From contig NZ_CP115465.1 in NCBI RefSeq assembly GCF_027912535.1, positions 1,282,001 to 1,346,000 of the forward strand: DNA of 64,000 bases, in the 5' to 3' direction. Below, one piece after another: positions 53,679 through 61,946 of this stretch (position 1 is its first letter; every line of letters starts with the position of its first letter). Position numbers and translations under genes: made by a program. Under the pieces are notes generated by a model. The model worked only from the letters and a program-made list of their open reading frames with translations. It did no database searches and was not told where the DNA came from. The stretch comes from Brevundimonas sp. NIBR11. Lineage in GTDB: Bacteria; Pseudomonadota; Alphaproteobacteria; Caulobacterales; Caulobacteraceae.

Positions 53679-55663
53679 GACTTCACTTTCACATAGGAGC
53701 CGGGGGCCGGCTCGATGGGCTTCAACGGCCCCGTGTTCGGATCGCGAGCCGGGACCCAGTCGCCTGACTTGTCATGCAACCAGGCGGCCCAGTGGTTCCA
53801 CCAACTGCCCGGATGTTCGGCCGCGCCCGCCTGCCATTCGGCCAGGGTGTCGGGCAGGTCGTCGTTGGTCCAGTGCTGGTATTTGTTCGCGCTCGGCGGG
53901 TTGATGACGCCCGCGATATGGCCGGAGCCCGCGAGCGTCAGGGTCACGGCCGCGTTCCTGAACGCCTTGGCCGAGCGATAGACCGAGTTCATGGGCGCGA
54001 TATGGTCCTCCCGGCTGGCCTGGAAGTAGAGCGGGATCGTCACCTTCGACAGGTCGACCTTGACCCCGCCGATAGTGAACTGGCCCCGCGCCAGTTGGTT
54101 CTGGCCGTACATGGACCGCAGGTAGTCCATATGCAGCTTCTTGGGCATCCGCGTCTGGTCGGCGTTCCAGAACAGGAGGTCGAAGGCCGCAGGCGACTTG
54201 CCCATCAGATAGTTAGACACGAAGAACGACCAGATCAGGTCGTTGGCGCGAAGGGCGTTGAAGGTCTCCGCCATCGCCGCGCCGGGCAGGACGCCGCCGG
54301 CGGCGTCCATCTGCTGCTCGATCTCGTTCAGCCAGTGCTCGTCGGTGAACAGGAGCAGGTCGCCGGCCTCGGCGAAGTCGTGCTGGGCGGCGAAAAAGGT
54401 GGTGGCGGCGACACGCCCGTCCTTCTTCTCGGCCATGTGCGCCAGGGCCGCGCCCATCAGGGTGCCGCCGATGCAGTAGCCGACCGTGTTGACGGTCTTC
54501 GAGCCGGTCTGCTCCAGCGTCTTCTCGACGGCGCGATAGATGCCCTGTTCCAGATAGTCGTCGAAGCCGAACCCGGCCTTGTCGGTGTCGGGATTAACCC
54601 ACGAACAGACGAAGACAGTGAAGCCCTGGGCCGACAGCCAGCGGATCAGCGAGTTCTCCGGCTGCAGGTCCATGATGTAGAATTTGTTGATCCAGGGCGG
54701 GAAGATCAGCAGCGGGACGGCCCGCTGAGTGTCCGTGGCGGCGTCGAACTGGATCAGTTCGAAAAGCTCGTCGCGCCAGACGACCTGACCGGGCGCTGTG
54801 GCGACGTTCTCGCCCACGACGAACTTGCCGTAGTCCGCCTGGCTGATCTTCAGTTTGCCCATGCCGCGTTCGAGGTCGGCGGCGAAATTCTGCATCCCCT
54901 TCACCAGCGATTCGCCGTTGGTCTCGGCCATGGCCTTGAGGGCCGCCGGGTTCGACGCAAGGAAGTTCGACGGCGAGAACGCGTCGGTCAGAAGCTTTGT
55001 GAAGAACTCGGCCCGGCGTTTGGTGCGCGGATCGACGTCCTCGACCGAGGAGACCAACCCGTTCATCCAGTCCGAGGTGACCAGATAGGACTGGCGCATG
55101 ATGTCGAACATCGGGTTCTCGGACCAAGCCGGGTCCTTGAATCGCTTGTCCTTCGACGGTTGAGCCGCTTCCTCGCCCGACATCCGTCGGGTCGAGGTAG
55201 CCCACAGGTCCATGTAGCGGTTGAACAGATCGGCCTGGGCCGCGAACAACTTGTCCGGCCGCGAGGCGAGGCTGGTCATGACCGAGTTCATCGCGGGCCC
55301 GACATTGAACGGGTCGGGCGACAGGGCGGCGGGGCGATCGGCCTGACTTAGGGCGGCTTCGGCGATCGCCGACTGGGCCGTCATCGCGGCCTTCGCGAGG
55401 TTCAGCGAAAGGGTTTCCAGCATCTCCCGCTGCTGCTCGGCGCCGGCGAAGGCGAAGGGATGGTCGGCGGGCGGCGGGGTCGGATCGGGCGAGGGCGCGG
55501 CGGCCTTGGGCTCCGGGGCTGGGGCGGCTTCGGCGGCGACCGGCTCGACCGGCGCGGGCTTCGGCCTGGCCCCGCGCGGCTTGGCGGAGGTCGGGCGGCC
55601 GGACTTTCGCGGGGCCTTGGCGGCGGGCAGGGGCTCTGGCGGGGTCCGGGGTGTCTTGGCCAT
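53675..55663 (-). CDS. phaC: Class I poly(3-hydroxyalkanoate) synthase
   Basis: A 662-residue polymerase that makes PHA from 3-hydroxyacyl-CoA. The lipase-like box is GYCIGG with catalytic Cys397; a PhaC N-domain precedes (from about residue 115, DPAWSENPMFDIMRQSYL) and the C-terminal half includes the Asp (ASREDHIAP) and His (GSGHIAGVINPP). It is longer than usual because of a Pro/Ala/Lys-rich N-terminal tail of about 65 residues. Four-base overlap with a membrane gene. Works with bdhA at 6017. Confidence 0.95.
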   Translation of the reverse strand: MAKTPRTPPEPLPAAKAPRKSGRPTSAKPRGARPKPAPVEPVAAEAAPAPEPKAAAPSPDPTPPPADHPFAFAGAEQQREMLETLSLNLAKAAMTAQSAIAEAALSQADRPAALSPDPFNVGPAMNSVMTSLASRPDKLFAAQADLFNRYMDLWATSTRRMSGEEAAQPSKDKRFKDPAWSENPMFDIMRQSYLVTSDWMNGLVSSVEDVDPRTKRRAEFFTKLLTDAFSPSNFLASNPAALKAMAETNGESLVKGMQNFAADLERGMGKLKISQADYGKFVVGENVATAPGQVVWRDELFELIQFDAATDTQRAVPLLIFPPWINKFYIMDLQPENSLIRWLSAQGFTVFVCSWVNPDTDKAGFGFDDYLEQGIYRAVEKTLEQTGSKTVNTVGYCIGGTLMGAALAHMAEKKDGRVAATTFFAAQHDFAEAGDLLLFTDEHWLNEIEQQMDAAGGVLPGAAMAETFNALRANDLIWSFFVSNYLMGKSPAAFDLLFWNADQTRMPKKLHMDYLRSMYGQNQLARGQFTIGGVKVDLSKVTIPLYFQASREDHIAPMNSVYRSAKAFRNAAVTLTLAGSGHIAGVINPPSANKYQHWTNDDLPDTLAEWQAGAAEHPGSWWNHWAAWLHDKSGDWVPARDPNTGPLKPIEPAPGSYVKVKS

Positions 55664-55735
55664 AAGGTCCTCTGCGCGCTTCCCTATTGAGGTCGGGCGT
55701 GTGCTCCGCCCTTCCGCCTGTCGTGATGATGGCAT

Positions 55736-56206
55736 ATGACCAGCCCCGAGATGAACGCGCATCAGGCGAAAAAGATAGTGGGAGGGCTGGCGGTCGCCGC
55801 CAGCCTGGTCGGGCTGGGCGGATGCGCGAGCGCGTTCAACCCGGAAACGGACGCCGCCTCGCCCGTCGCGCCCCGCGTCCAGGCCCTGGTGGACGCTAAT
55901 CGCGAATACCCACGCTGGGAGGATTTCCCCCGTTCTTCCGAGCCTCTGCCGGAGCCGGTCGAGGTCGCCTCGCGCGTGGGCGCCCTGCGATCCAGCGGCT
56001 CCGATCTGGCTGCCGAGGCCGCGCGGATCGACTGGCAGCTCGGCGATCCAACCGCCTTCGCCGCTGAGGTGAACAGCCGCGTGGACGCCCAACAGATTTC
56101 ACCCGTCACCGCCGAGACCCAAGCCGAGGTCGAGGCGTTCGCCCGCCGCACTCGCCAGCGCGGAACCGCTCCGCCGCCGGTGGACCGGGGTCCCGCGCCC
56201 CGCTGA
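55736..56206 (+). CDS. Putative lipoprotein of unknown function
   Basis: A 156-residue protein with a lipobox LGGC after a short hydrophobic stretch, then YPRWEDFPRSSEPLPEPVEVASRVGAL, a pattern reminiscent of short alphaproteobacterial cell-envelope lipoproteins. Pro-rich tail. The ATG at 55736 is the first, and the signal starts about ten residues in. Divergent from phaC over 72 bases. Confidence 0.72.
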   Translation: MTSPEMNAHQAKKIVGGLAVAASLVGLGGCASAFNPETDAASPVAPRVQALVDANREYPRWEDFPRSSEPLPEPVEVASRVGALRSSGSDLAAEAARIDWQLGDPTAFAAEVNSRVDAQQISPVTAETQAEVEAFARRTRQRGTAPPPVDRGPAPR

Positions 56207-56271
56207 CCTCATTTCTATCGCCCGGTCGACAGAATCCGGGGATCATCTCGCCCTCTCAGGAGCATACACGC

Positions 56272-57228
56272 ATGGCTGACACGGCCCCCTTCGCCTCGAC
56301 CCTCGCCGCGGACGCCGCCATGGTCACCGAACTGGCCGCCATTGCGTCCTGGGCCCAGATCGGCCGCGGCGACGAGAAACACGCCGACCAGCTGGCTGTC
56401 GACGCCATGCGCACGGCGCTGAACAGCCTGGATATCGACGGCAAGATCGTCATCGGCGAGGGCGAGCGCGACGAGGCGCCCATGCTCTACATCGGCGAAA
56501 AGGTCGGCACCGGCAAAGGCCCGGCCATCGACATCGCCCTGGATCCGCTGGAAGGCACCACCCTGACGGCCAAGGCCATGGCCAACGCCCTGACGGTGCT
56601 GTCGATGTCGGCCGGCGGCGGCATGCTGCATGCCCCGGACACCTATATGGACAAGATCGCCATCGGGCCGGGCTATGCGCCGGGCACCGTCGATCTGGAC
56701 ATGAGCCCGCAGGACAACGTCCGTTCGCTGGCGGCCGCCAAGGGCGTGGATCCGCGCGACATCACCGTCTGCTGCATGGACCGCCCGCGCCACGAGGCTC
56801 TGATCGCGGCTCTGCGCGAGGTCGGCGCCCGCGTCATGCTGATCACCGACGGCGACGTGGCCGGCGTCATCCACACGGCGGAGCCGGAGACGGGCATCGA
56901 CCTCTATCTGGGTTCGGGCGGCGCGCCGGAAGGCGTGCTGGCGGCTTCGGCTCTGAAGTGTGTCGGCGGCCACTTCCAGGGGCGTCTGCTGTTCCGCAAC
57001 GACGACGAGCGCGCCCGCGCCCAGCGTACCGGCGTGACCGACTTCGACCGCAAATACGACCTGCACGAGCTGGTGTCGAAGGACGCCGTCTTCGCCGCCA
57101 CCGGCGTGACCAAGGGCGCCATGCTGGACGGGGTGCAGATGGGGAACGGCTTCGTCACGACGCATACGCTGGTGATGGATTCCTCGACCCGCACCGTGCG
57201 CCGCATCCGCACGACCCGCCCGATCTGA
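56272..57228 (+). CDS. glpX: Fructose-1,6-bisphosphatase, class II (GlpX)
   Basis: A 318-residue Li+-sensitive-fold phosphatase for gluconeogenesis. Marks are GKIVIGEGERDEAPMLYIGE, the DPLEGTTLTAKAMANA metal loop, and VCCMDRPRHEALI. SGGAPEGVLAASALKC is the later signature. It overlaps recJ (TGATG), a conserved pairing in alphaproteobacteria. Preceded by TCAGGAGC ribosome site. Confidence 0.96.
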   Translation: MADTAPFASTLAADAAMVTELAAIASWAQIGRGDEKHADQLAVDAMRTALNSLDIDGKIVIGEGERDEAPMLYIGEKVGTGKGPAIDIALDPLEGTTLTAKAMANALTVLSMSAGGGMLHAPDTYMDKIAIGPGYAPGTVDLDMSPQDNVRSLAAAKGVDPRDITVCCMDRPRHEALIAALREVGARVMLITDGDVAGVIHTAEPETGIDLYLGSGGAPEGVLAASALKCVGGHFQGRLLFRNDDERARAQRTGVTDFDRKYDLHELVSKDAVFAATGVTKGAMLDGVQMGNGFVTTHTLVMDSSTRTVRRIRTTRPI

Positions 57229-59045
57229 TGGCGGACGGAGCCCCAGCCGCCGGTCTCGCGCCGGGGTTCCTCGACGTCTCCCGTTCGCTCTCGGGCCGGG
57301 CCTGGCGACAGCGTCCGGCCGAGGCCTCGACCATCCGCGTCCACATGCAGACGCTCGGCCTGTCCGAGCCGCTGGCGCGGGCGCTGGCGTCGCGGGGCGT
57401 CGGACCGGACCAGGGCGCAGACTTCCTGGAGCCGACATTGAAGCGGCTGTTCCCCGATCCGTCGTCCTTCATGGACATGGACGCGGCGGCCGAGGCCATC
57501 GTCGCGTCGATCCAAGCCGGTGAGGCGGTGCACGTCTTCGCCGATTACGACGTAGACGGCGCCTCCAGCGCGGCGCTTCTGGTGCGCTGGTTCCGGGCCC
57601 TGGGCGCCGACCTGCCCATCTATGTTCCCGACCGGCTGACGGAGGGTTACGGCCCGAGCCCGCTCGCCTTCGACCGGCTGAAGGCGTCGGGCGCCGATCT
57701 CGTCATCACCGTGGACTGCGGCGCGGCGGCCAACGAGGCCATCGCTCATGCCTGCGCCATCGGGCTGAAGGTCGTCGTCATCGACCATCACATGATGCGC
57801 CAGGAACCGCCTCAGTGTCTGGCGGTCGTCAATCCGAACCGGCCGGGCGACACGTCGGGCCAAGGCAATCTGGCGGCGGCCGGGGTGGTCTTCGTCTTGT
57901 TGGCCGCCTTGAACCGAGAGGCTCGCACACGCGGACTGTTCGCGATGACGCCCGAGCCCGATATTCGCCAGTGGCTGGATCTGGCGGCGCTGGGCGCGAT
58001 CTGCGACGTGACGGGCCTGACCGGCTTCAACCGCGCCCTCACTGGCCTGGGACTGAAGGTCATGTCGGGATGGGCCAATCCGGGCCTCAGGGCGCTGCTG
58101 GCCGTTGCGGGTAGCGCACCCGGCCCCGCCAAGTCGAATCACGCCGGCTTCATCCTGGGCCCACGAATCAATGCCGGCGGACGGATTGGCCGGGCCGATC
58201 TGGGCGCACGCCTGCTCTCGACAGACGACCCGCTCGAAGCCCAGGCTCTGGCCGAGGAACTGGACAGCCTGAACATCGCCCGCCGCGAGGTCGAGCGCGA
58301 GGTCGCCGAGACGGCGATCCGTCGCGTCGAAGCGACGGGCCAGCACACCGACGGCTCGGCCGTCGTGGTCGTGTCGGGCGAGGACTGGCACCCTGGCGTC
58401 GTCGGCATCGTCGCGGGCCGCCTACGCGAACGTTGGCGAAAGCCCGTCATCGTCATCGGCGTCGACGTCGTCGCGGGCGTCGGCAAGGGCTCCGGCCGCT
58501 CCCAGCCCGGCATGAACCTCGGCCGCGCGGTCCAGGCGGCCTGGCGCGAGGGCCTGCTTCTGGCCGGGGGAGGGCACGCCATGGCGGCGGGCCTGACCGT
58601 AAAACCGGACGGCATCGATGCTCTCAGGGACTTCCTCAACGCCGCCATGGCCGACGAACAGGTCGATGCCGAGGCCTTGGACTGGGTCGAGGTCGACGCC
58701 CTGATCGAACCCGGCGCGGCGACACGCGCCCTGTTGGAGGATTTCGAACGCCTCGCCCCCTTCGGTCCCGCCAATCCGGAGCCCCTGTTCGCCCTCGGCG
58801 GCGTGCAGGCGCGCGAGCCCGTGGCCATGAATGGCGGTCACGTCCGTTGCCGTCTGGTTGGGGCCGACGGGGCCTCGGTGAAGGCCATCGCCTGGCGCTG
58901 CGCCGACCTGCCGACGGGAAAGGCGCTGCTGTCGGGGCAGGGGGGTCTGAGTGTCGCGGGTCGTCTGAAGGCGGACGACTGGAACGGCCGCAAGGGCGTG
59001 CAATTCGAGATCGAGGACGTCGCCGATCCGCGTATGGCGACTTAG
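57228..59045 (+). CDS. recJ: Single-stranded-DNA-specific exonuclease RecJ
   Basis: A 605-residue 5'-3' exonuclease for recombination and mismatch repair. The DHH phosphoesterase motifs are HVFADYDVDGASSAALL, VDCGAAANE and VVIDHHMM; the DHHA1 motif is GGGHAMAAGLT at about residue 450, and an OB-fold region ends the protein. The ATG overlaps the glpX stop. No second DHH protein in the window. Confidence 0.96.
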   Translation: MADGAPAAGLAPGFLDVSRSLSGRAWRQRPAEASTIRVHMQTLGLSEPLARALASRGVGPDQGADFLEPTLKRLFPDPSSFMDMDAAAEAIVASIQAGEAVHVFADYDVDGASSAALLVRWFRALGADLPIYVPDRLTEGYGPSPLAFDRLKASGADLVITVDCGAAANEAIAHACAIGLKVVVIDHHMMRQEPPQCLAVVNPNRPGDTSGQGNLAAAGVVFVLLAALNREARTRGLFAMTPEPDIRQWLDLAALGAICDVTGLTGFNRALTGLGLKVMSGWANPGLRALLAVAGSAPGPAKSNHAGFILGPRINAGGRIGRADLGARLLSTDDPLEAQALAEELDSLNIARREVEREVAETAIRRVEATGQHTDGSAVVVVSGEDWHPGVVGIVAGRLRERWRKPVIVIGVDVVAGVGKGSGRSQPGMNLGRAVQAAWREGLLLAGGGHAMAAGLTVKPDGIDALRDFLNAAMADEQVDAEALDWVEVDALIEPGAATRALLEDFERLAPFGPANPEPLFALGGVQAREPVAMNGGHVRCRLVGADGASVKAIAWRCADLPTGKALLSGQGGLSVAGRLKADDWNGRKGVQFEIEDVADPRMAT

Positions 59046-59069
59046 TTGGTTTCGGGTTCGTTTTGGCGC

Positions 59070-59098
59070 TTGCACCCCGAGGGGGCGTTGGCTATATC
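59070..59098 (+). promoter_or_regulatory. Promoter of tRNA-Glu
   Basis: -35 TTGCAC (59070-59075), 17-base spacer, -10 TATATC (59093-59098), with the tRNA 5' end 19 bases further. Similar in layout to the tRNA-Pro(GGG) promoter. Confidence 0.6.
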
Positions 59099-59116
59099 GC
59101 CGCTTCCCCGCGCAGC

Positions 59117-59191
59117 GGTCCCTTCGTCTATCGGTTAGGACGTCAGGTTTTCAACCTGAAAAGAGGGGTTCGACTCCCCTAGGGACTGCCA
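59117..59191 (+). tRNA. tRNA-Glu (anticodon TTC)
   Basis: A 75-base cloverleaf. Acceptor GGTCCCT pairs with AGGGACT (one G-T), then discriminator G and encoded CCA. Anticodon stem TCAGG/CCTGA with loop TTTTCAA gives TTC. T-arm AGGGGTTCGACTCCCCT. Confidence 0.95.
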
Positions 59192-59409
59192 CGCGGGGCA
59201 TTCCATTCATTGCTGATCTTCGCCCCTCGCCGCCATTGCGACGCGCGGGTTCCTCTCGCGCCGCCGCGTTTGATCAGCGACGCCGTCTGATTTCGTTGCG
59301 CGTTCGACCCTCTGCGCGGTTGAAACCGGTGTTTTTGGATTTTCCCGCGTTCACAGAACCGTGTTAAACGTGACCGGTCTGCAGGGAGTGTGCGGACGGG
59401 GGGCTTCAA

Positions 59410-59973
59410 GTGTCTGACTTCGAGGGGCTGGACGCGACGGACACGGTCCGCATCGTCGGCCGAGTAAAATGGTTCGATGCCGGAAAGGGCTATGGGTTCA
59501 TCGTGCCCGATGACCCAGCCCAGACCGAGGGCAAGGACGTCCTGCTGCACATCAGCGGCCTCCGGGACGGCGGCTGGGACTCGGCCGGCGAGGGCGCCCC
59601 CATCGATTGCGACTGCGCCCAGCGACCCAAAGGTTGGCAGGTGGTTCAGGTTCACGACCTGGGCGAAGGCGAGGTTGAGGCTTCTGCGCGGCGTTCCGCG
59701 TACGACAGCCTTCGTGCCGACGCCCGCGCCATTCGTGAACCCATGAACACTGCGACGACAGGCGACCTCGAGGCCGCAACGGTGAAATGGTTCAACCGCA
59801 CCAAGGGTTACGGATTCGTGGTGCGCGCGACCGATCCGGGCGATATCTTCGTCCATATCGAGACCCTGCGTCGCTGCGGACTGGACGATCTGGTCCCCGG
59901 CGAGACGGTCGCGGTGCGATTCGCCGAAGGCCCCAAGGGCCTGGTGGTCGCGGAAATCAGACCGGGCGGCTGA
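59410..59973 (+). CDS. Protein with two cold-shock domains
   Basis: A 187-residue nucleic-acid-binding protein starting with GTG. The first cold-shock domain (about residues 14-80) has [17 protein letters not shown] and DVLLHIS; the second (about 118-185) has [15 protein letters not shown] and DIFVHIE. Both RNP motifs are intact. Double-CSD proteins are usual in Caulobacterales, where they serve stationary phase and cold adaptation. The 218-base leader holds no gene and may be a regulated 5' UTR. Confidence 0.93.
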   Translation: MSDFEGLDATDTVRIVGRVKWFDAGKGYGFIVPDDPAQTEGKDVLLHISGLRDGGWDSAGEGAPIDCDCAQRPKGWQVVQVHDLGEGEVEASARRSAYDSLRADARAIREPMNTATTGDLEAATVKWFNRTKGYGFVVRATDPGDIFVHIETLRRCGLDDLVPGETVAVRFAEGPKGLVVAEIRPGG

Positions 59974-59996
59974 AGAGTCGCCCCGAAAGGGCGGTC

Positions 59997-60473
59997 ATGC
60001 TGTCGAGACTTTTCCTGATTGCCGGCGCCCTGGCGTTCGGCCTCGCCCTTTCCGCCTGCGCCAAGTCCGACGTCCCCGTGGATGCGGCCGGCAATCCGCT
60101 GGAGGAACTGAAGGTCGTCACGTCCTCGGGCGAGCATGAGCTCTGGGTCGAGATCGCCGACGACGAGCCCGAGCGCGAGCGCGGCCTGATGTACCGGCCG
60201 CCCCTGGCCGACGACCGCGGCATGCTGTTCGAGTTCCCGGATTCGGCCGAGCGGTCGTTCTGGATGCGCAACACGCCGAGCTCGCTGGACATCATCTACA
60301 TCGACGGCACCGGCAAGATCGTCTCCATCGCCCACCACGCCACGCCCTATTCGGAAGCTCCGCTGCCGTCGAACGGGGCCGCGACCGGGGTCCTCGAGGT
60401 TCGCGCGGGCCTGACCGAACAGATTGGGGCCAAGCCGGGCGACACCATCGTCCACCCCTTCTTCAAGCCTTGA
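59997..60473 (+). CDS. DUF192 family lipoprotein
   Basis: A 158-residue protein with lipobox LSAC (Cys20) and a DUF192 beta-barrel: ERERGLMYRPPLADDRGMLFEFP, FWMRNTPSSLDIIYIDGTGKIVSI, and the end GAKPGDTIVHPFF. Function of DUF192 is unknown. It follows the cold-shock gene by 23 bases; this neighbour pair is common in alphaproteobacteria. Confidence 0.92.
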   Translation: MLSRLFLIAGALAFGLALSACAKSDVPVDAAGNPLEELKVVTSSGEHELWVEIADDEPERERGLMYRPPLADDRGMLFEFPDSAERSFWMRNTPSSLDIIYIDGTGKIVSIAHHATPYSEAPLPSNGAATGVLEVRAGLTEQIGAKPGDTIVHPFFKP

Positions 60474-60521
60474 GCCAATCTTGCATTGCACAACGGCCCG
60501 GTTGCTGGCAGACCCCTCCGC

Positions 60522-60598
<77 letters not shown>

Positions 60599-60612
60599 TC
60601 CATCTTTTCAGT

Positions 60613-60701
60613 GCGGCTACCGCTCGACGCGCTGCGTCTCGCTGCTTGAGCCACGGTTGGTTGCTACCGCTCAACGTGCGGCGCTTCGTTGCTTTAGCCG
60701 C
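60613..60701 (+). repeat. Two tandem copies of the GCTAC-CTTGAGCC repeat
   Basis: Copy A (60613-60654) and copy B (60661-60701), about 50 bases apart, share GCTACCGCTC, a G-C-rich centre and GCTT-AGCC; each is followed by GGTTGG. In copy B CAACG and CGTTG, and GCTA and TTAGC, pair, so the unit can fold back. A third copy lies at 61529. No gene is seen between tRNA-Pro and 60724. Confidence 0.65.
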
Positions 60702-60723
60702 ATCGGTTGGCGACATTGTCCAA

Positions 60724-61059
60724 TCAGTTCCGCGCCGCCTGGGACTCCGCGATCATCTGCATGGCCCGCTGGCAGAATGGGGCGGATTTCGAGGTGTCCG
60801 CCTTGCCCGTCTGATAGGCGTCATCCAGCAACTGCTGCAGCGGTGTCCGGCCCACGGCGCCGGCGTCGGGCTCGAGCGTGCGCCGGATCCCCGCGACCTG
60901 TTCGGGCGTGAAATGCCGCTCGCAGGAGCCCAGCACGGTGTAGATCTGCCTCATGCCGTCAAGGACCTGCTGGGCGGCGGCCTGTTGTTCGGCCTCGGAG
61001 GGCTCAGCGGCCGGAGCGGTCTGGGCCATCAGGGCGACGGCGAGGGCGGCGATGATCAT
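60724..61059 (-). CDS. Small exported protein of unknown function
   Basis: A 111-residue protein with a signal peptide (MIIAALAVALMAQTAPAAE). The mature part is helical, with two cysteines (LGSCERHF and APFCQRAM) likely to form a disulfide. It does not match a family I know. Stands alone between tRNA genes; the 154-base upstream region divergent to the next gene shows nothing notable. Confidence 0.68.
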   Translation of the reverse strand: MIIAALAVALMAQTAPAAEPSEAEQQAAAQQVLDGMRQIYTVLGSCERHFTPEQVAGIRRTLEPDAGAVGRTPLQQLLDDAYQTGKADTSKSAPFCQRAMQMIAESQAARN

Positions 61060-61213
61060 GAGGTCGTCCTTTCATTGGCCCAAAGGCTGAACGACCGGGC
61101 GCCGCAGGGCAAGCTTGGCCACCGGAATCACTCCGCCGTTTCACATGCGTCGGACTTGGCGGTCATTGCGGCGCGGTGTAGGACCCGGTTTCCGCCGATC
61201 AAGAGATTTAGCC

Positions 61214-61519
61214 ATGCTGGCCCGCATCTACCGCCCCGCAAAGACCGCCATGCAGTCGGGCAAGGCCAAGTCCAGGGACTGGCGTCTGGACTTCGAGCCG
61301 GTTTCGGCGCGCACCATCGATCCGCTGATGGGCTGGACCAGTTCCTCGGACATGAACGGCCAGGTCCGCCTGACCTTCGAGACCAAGGAGGAGGCCGTCG
61401 CCTATGCCGAGCGTCACGGCATCCCTTTCCGCCTCCACGAGCCCCAGGAGCCGCCGGTGATCCTGAAGGCCTACGCCGACAATTTCGCCACCTCGCGCAA
61501 GCAGCCCTGGACGCATTGA
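61214..61519 (+). CDS. NADH dehydrogenase ETC complex I subunit (NDUFS4-like)
   Basis: A 101-residue protein like the accessory subunit NDUFS4 of alphaproteobacterial and mitochondrial complex I. MLARIYRPAKTAMQSGKAKSRDWRLDFEP is the diagnostic start, followed by PLMGWTSSSDMNGQVRLTFETKEEAVAYAERHGI. ATG 61214 begins exactly at this motif. The nuo operon is not in the window. Confidence 0.93.
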   Translation: MLARIYRPAKTAMQSGKAKSRDWRLDFEPVSARTIDPLMGWTSSSDMNGQVRLTFETKEEAVAYAERHGIPFRLHEPQEPPVILKAYADNFATSRKQPWTH

Positions 61520-61528
61520 TCATTTAGG

Positions 61529-61570
61529 GCGGCTATCGCTCAGCGCGCGGCGTTTCGCTACTTGAGCCAC
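61529..61570 (+). repeat. Third copy of the GCTAYCGCTCA-CTTGAGCC repeat
   Basis: Begins GCGGCTATCGCTCAGCG and ends CTACTTGAGCCAC. It is close to copies at 60613 and 60661 and sits between the NDUFS4-like gene and tRNA-Arg. Confidence 0.6.
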
Positions 61571-61586
61571 GCGAGACCAAATTTCG

Positions 61587-61663
61587 GCGCCCTTAGCTCA
61601 GCTGGATAGAGCACCCGCCTTCTAAGCGGACGGTCGCAGGTTCGAATCCTGCAGGGCGCGCCA
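61587..61663 (+). tRNA. tRNA-Arg (anticodon TCT)
   Basis: A 77-base cloverleaf. Acceptor GCGCCCT pairs with AGGGCGC, followed by G and encoded CCA. The anticodon loop CTTCTAA gives TCT. T-arm GTTCGAATC. It reads the rare AGA/AGG codons. Confidence 0.95.
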
Positions 61664-61685
61664 TCTCGATCGCAAGGACAACCGC

Positions 61686-61946
61686 ATGGCCGAAGTTCGC
61701 AACCAGACCCTACAGGGACGGACCCTGGTCGACGGCAAGACCTTCATCGATTGCGAGTTCAACAACGCCCAACTGGTGTTCAAGGGCCTGGAGCAGCCGA
61801 GCTTCTCGAACTGCAAATTCACCCAGAGCCGATTCGAGTTCGAGGACCGGGCGGCCGTCACCGTCCAGTTTCTGCGCGGCATGCTCCAGCCCCAGACCGG
61901 CATGCGCGGCTTCGTCACCGGCATGATGCCCGAGATCGGCGCCTAG
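61686..61946 (+). CDS. Small pentapeptide-repeat-like protein
   Basis: An 86-residue soluble protein. Residues 17-55 show a spacing of aromatic residues with Asn, Cys and Gln (FIDCEFNNAQLVFKG, PSFSNCKFTQSRFEF) that recalls a right-handed beta-helix of pentapeptide repeats, only about one and a half turns. Function unknown. It starts 23 bases after tRNA-Arg and overlaps the lyase gene tail to tail by four bases. Confidence 0.68.
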   Translation: MAEVRNQTLQGRTLVDGKTFIDCEFNNAQLVFKGLEQPSFSNCKFTQSRFEFEDRAAVTVQFLRGMLQPQTGMRGFVTGMMPEIGA

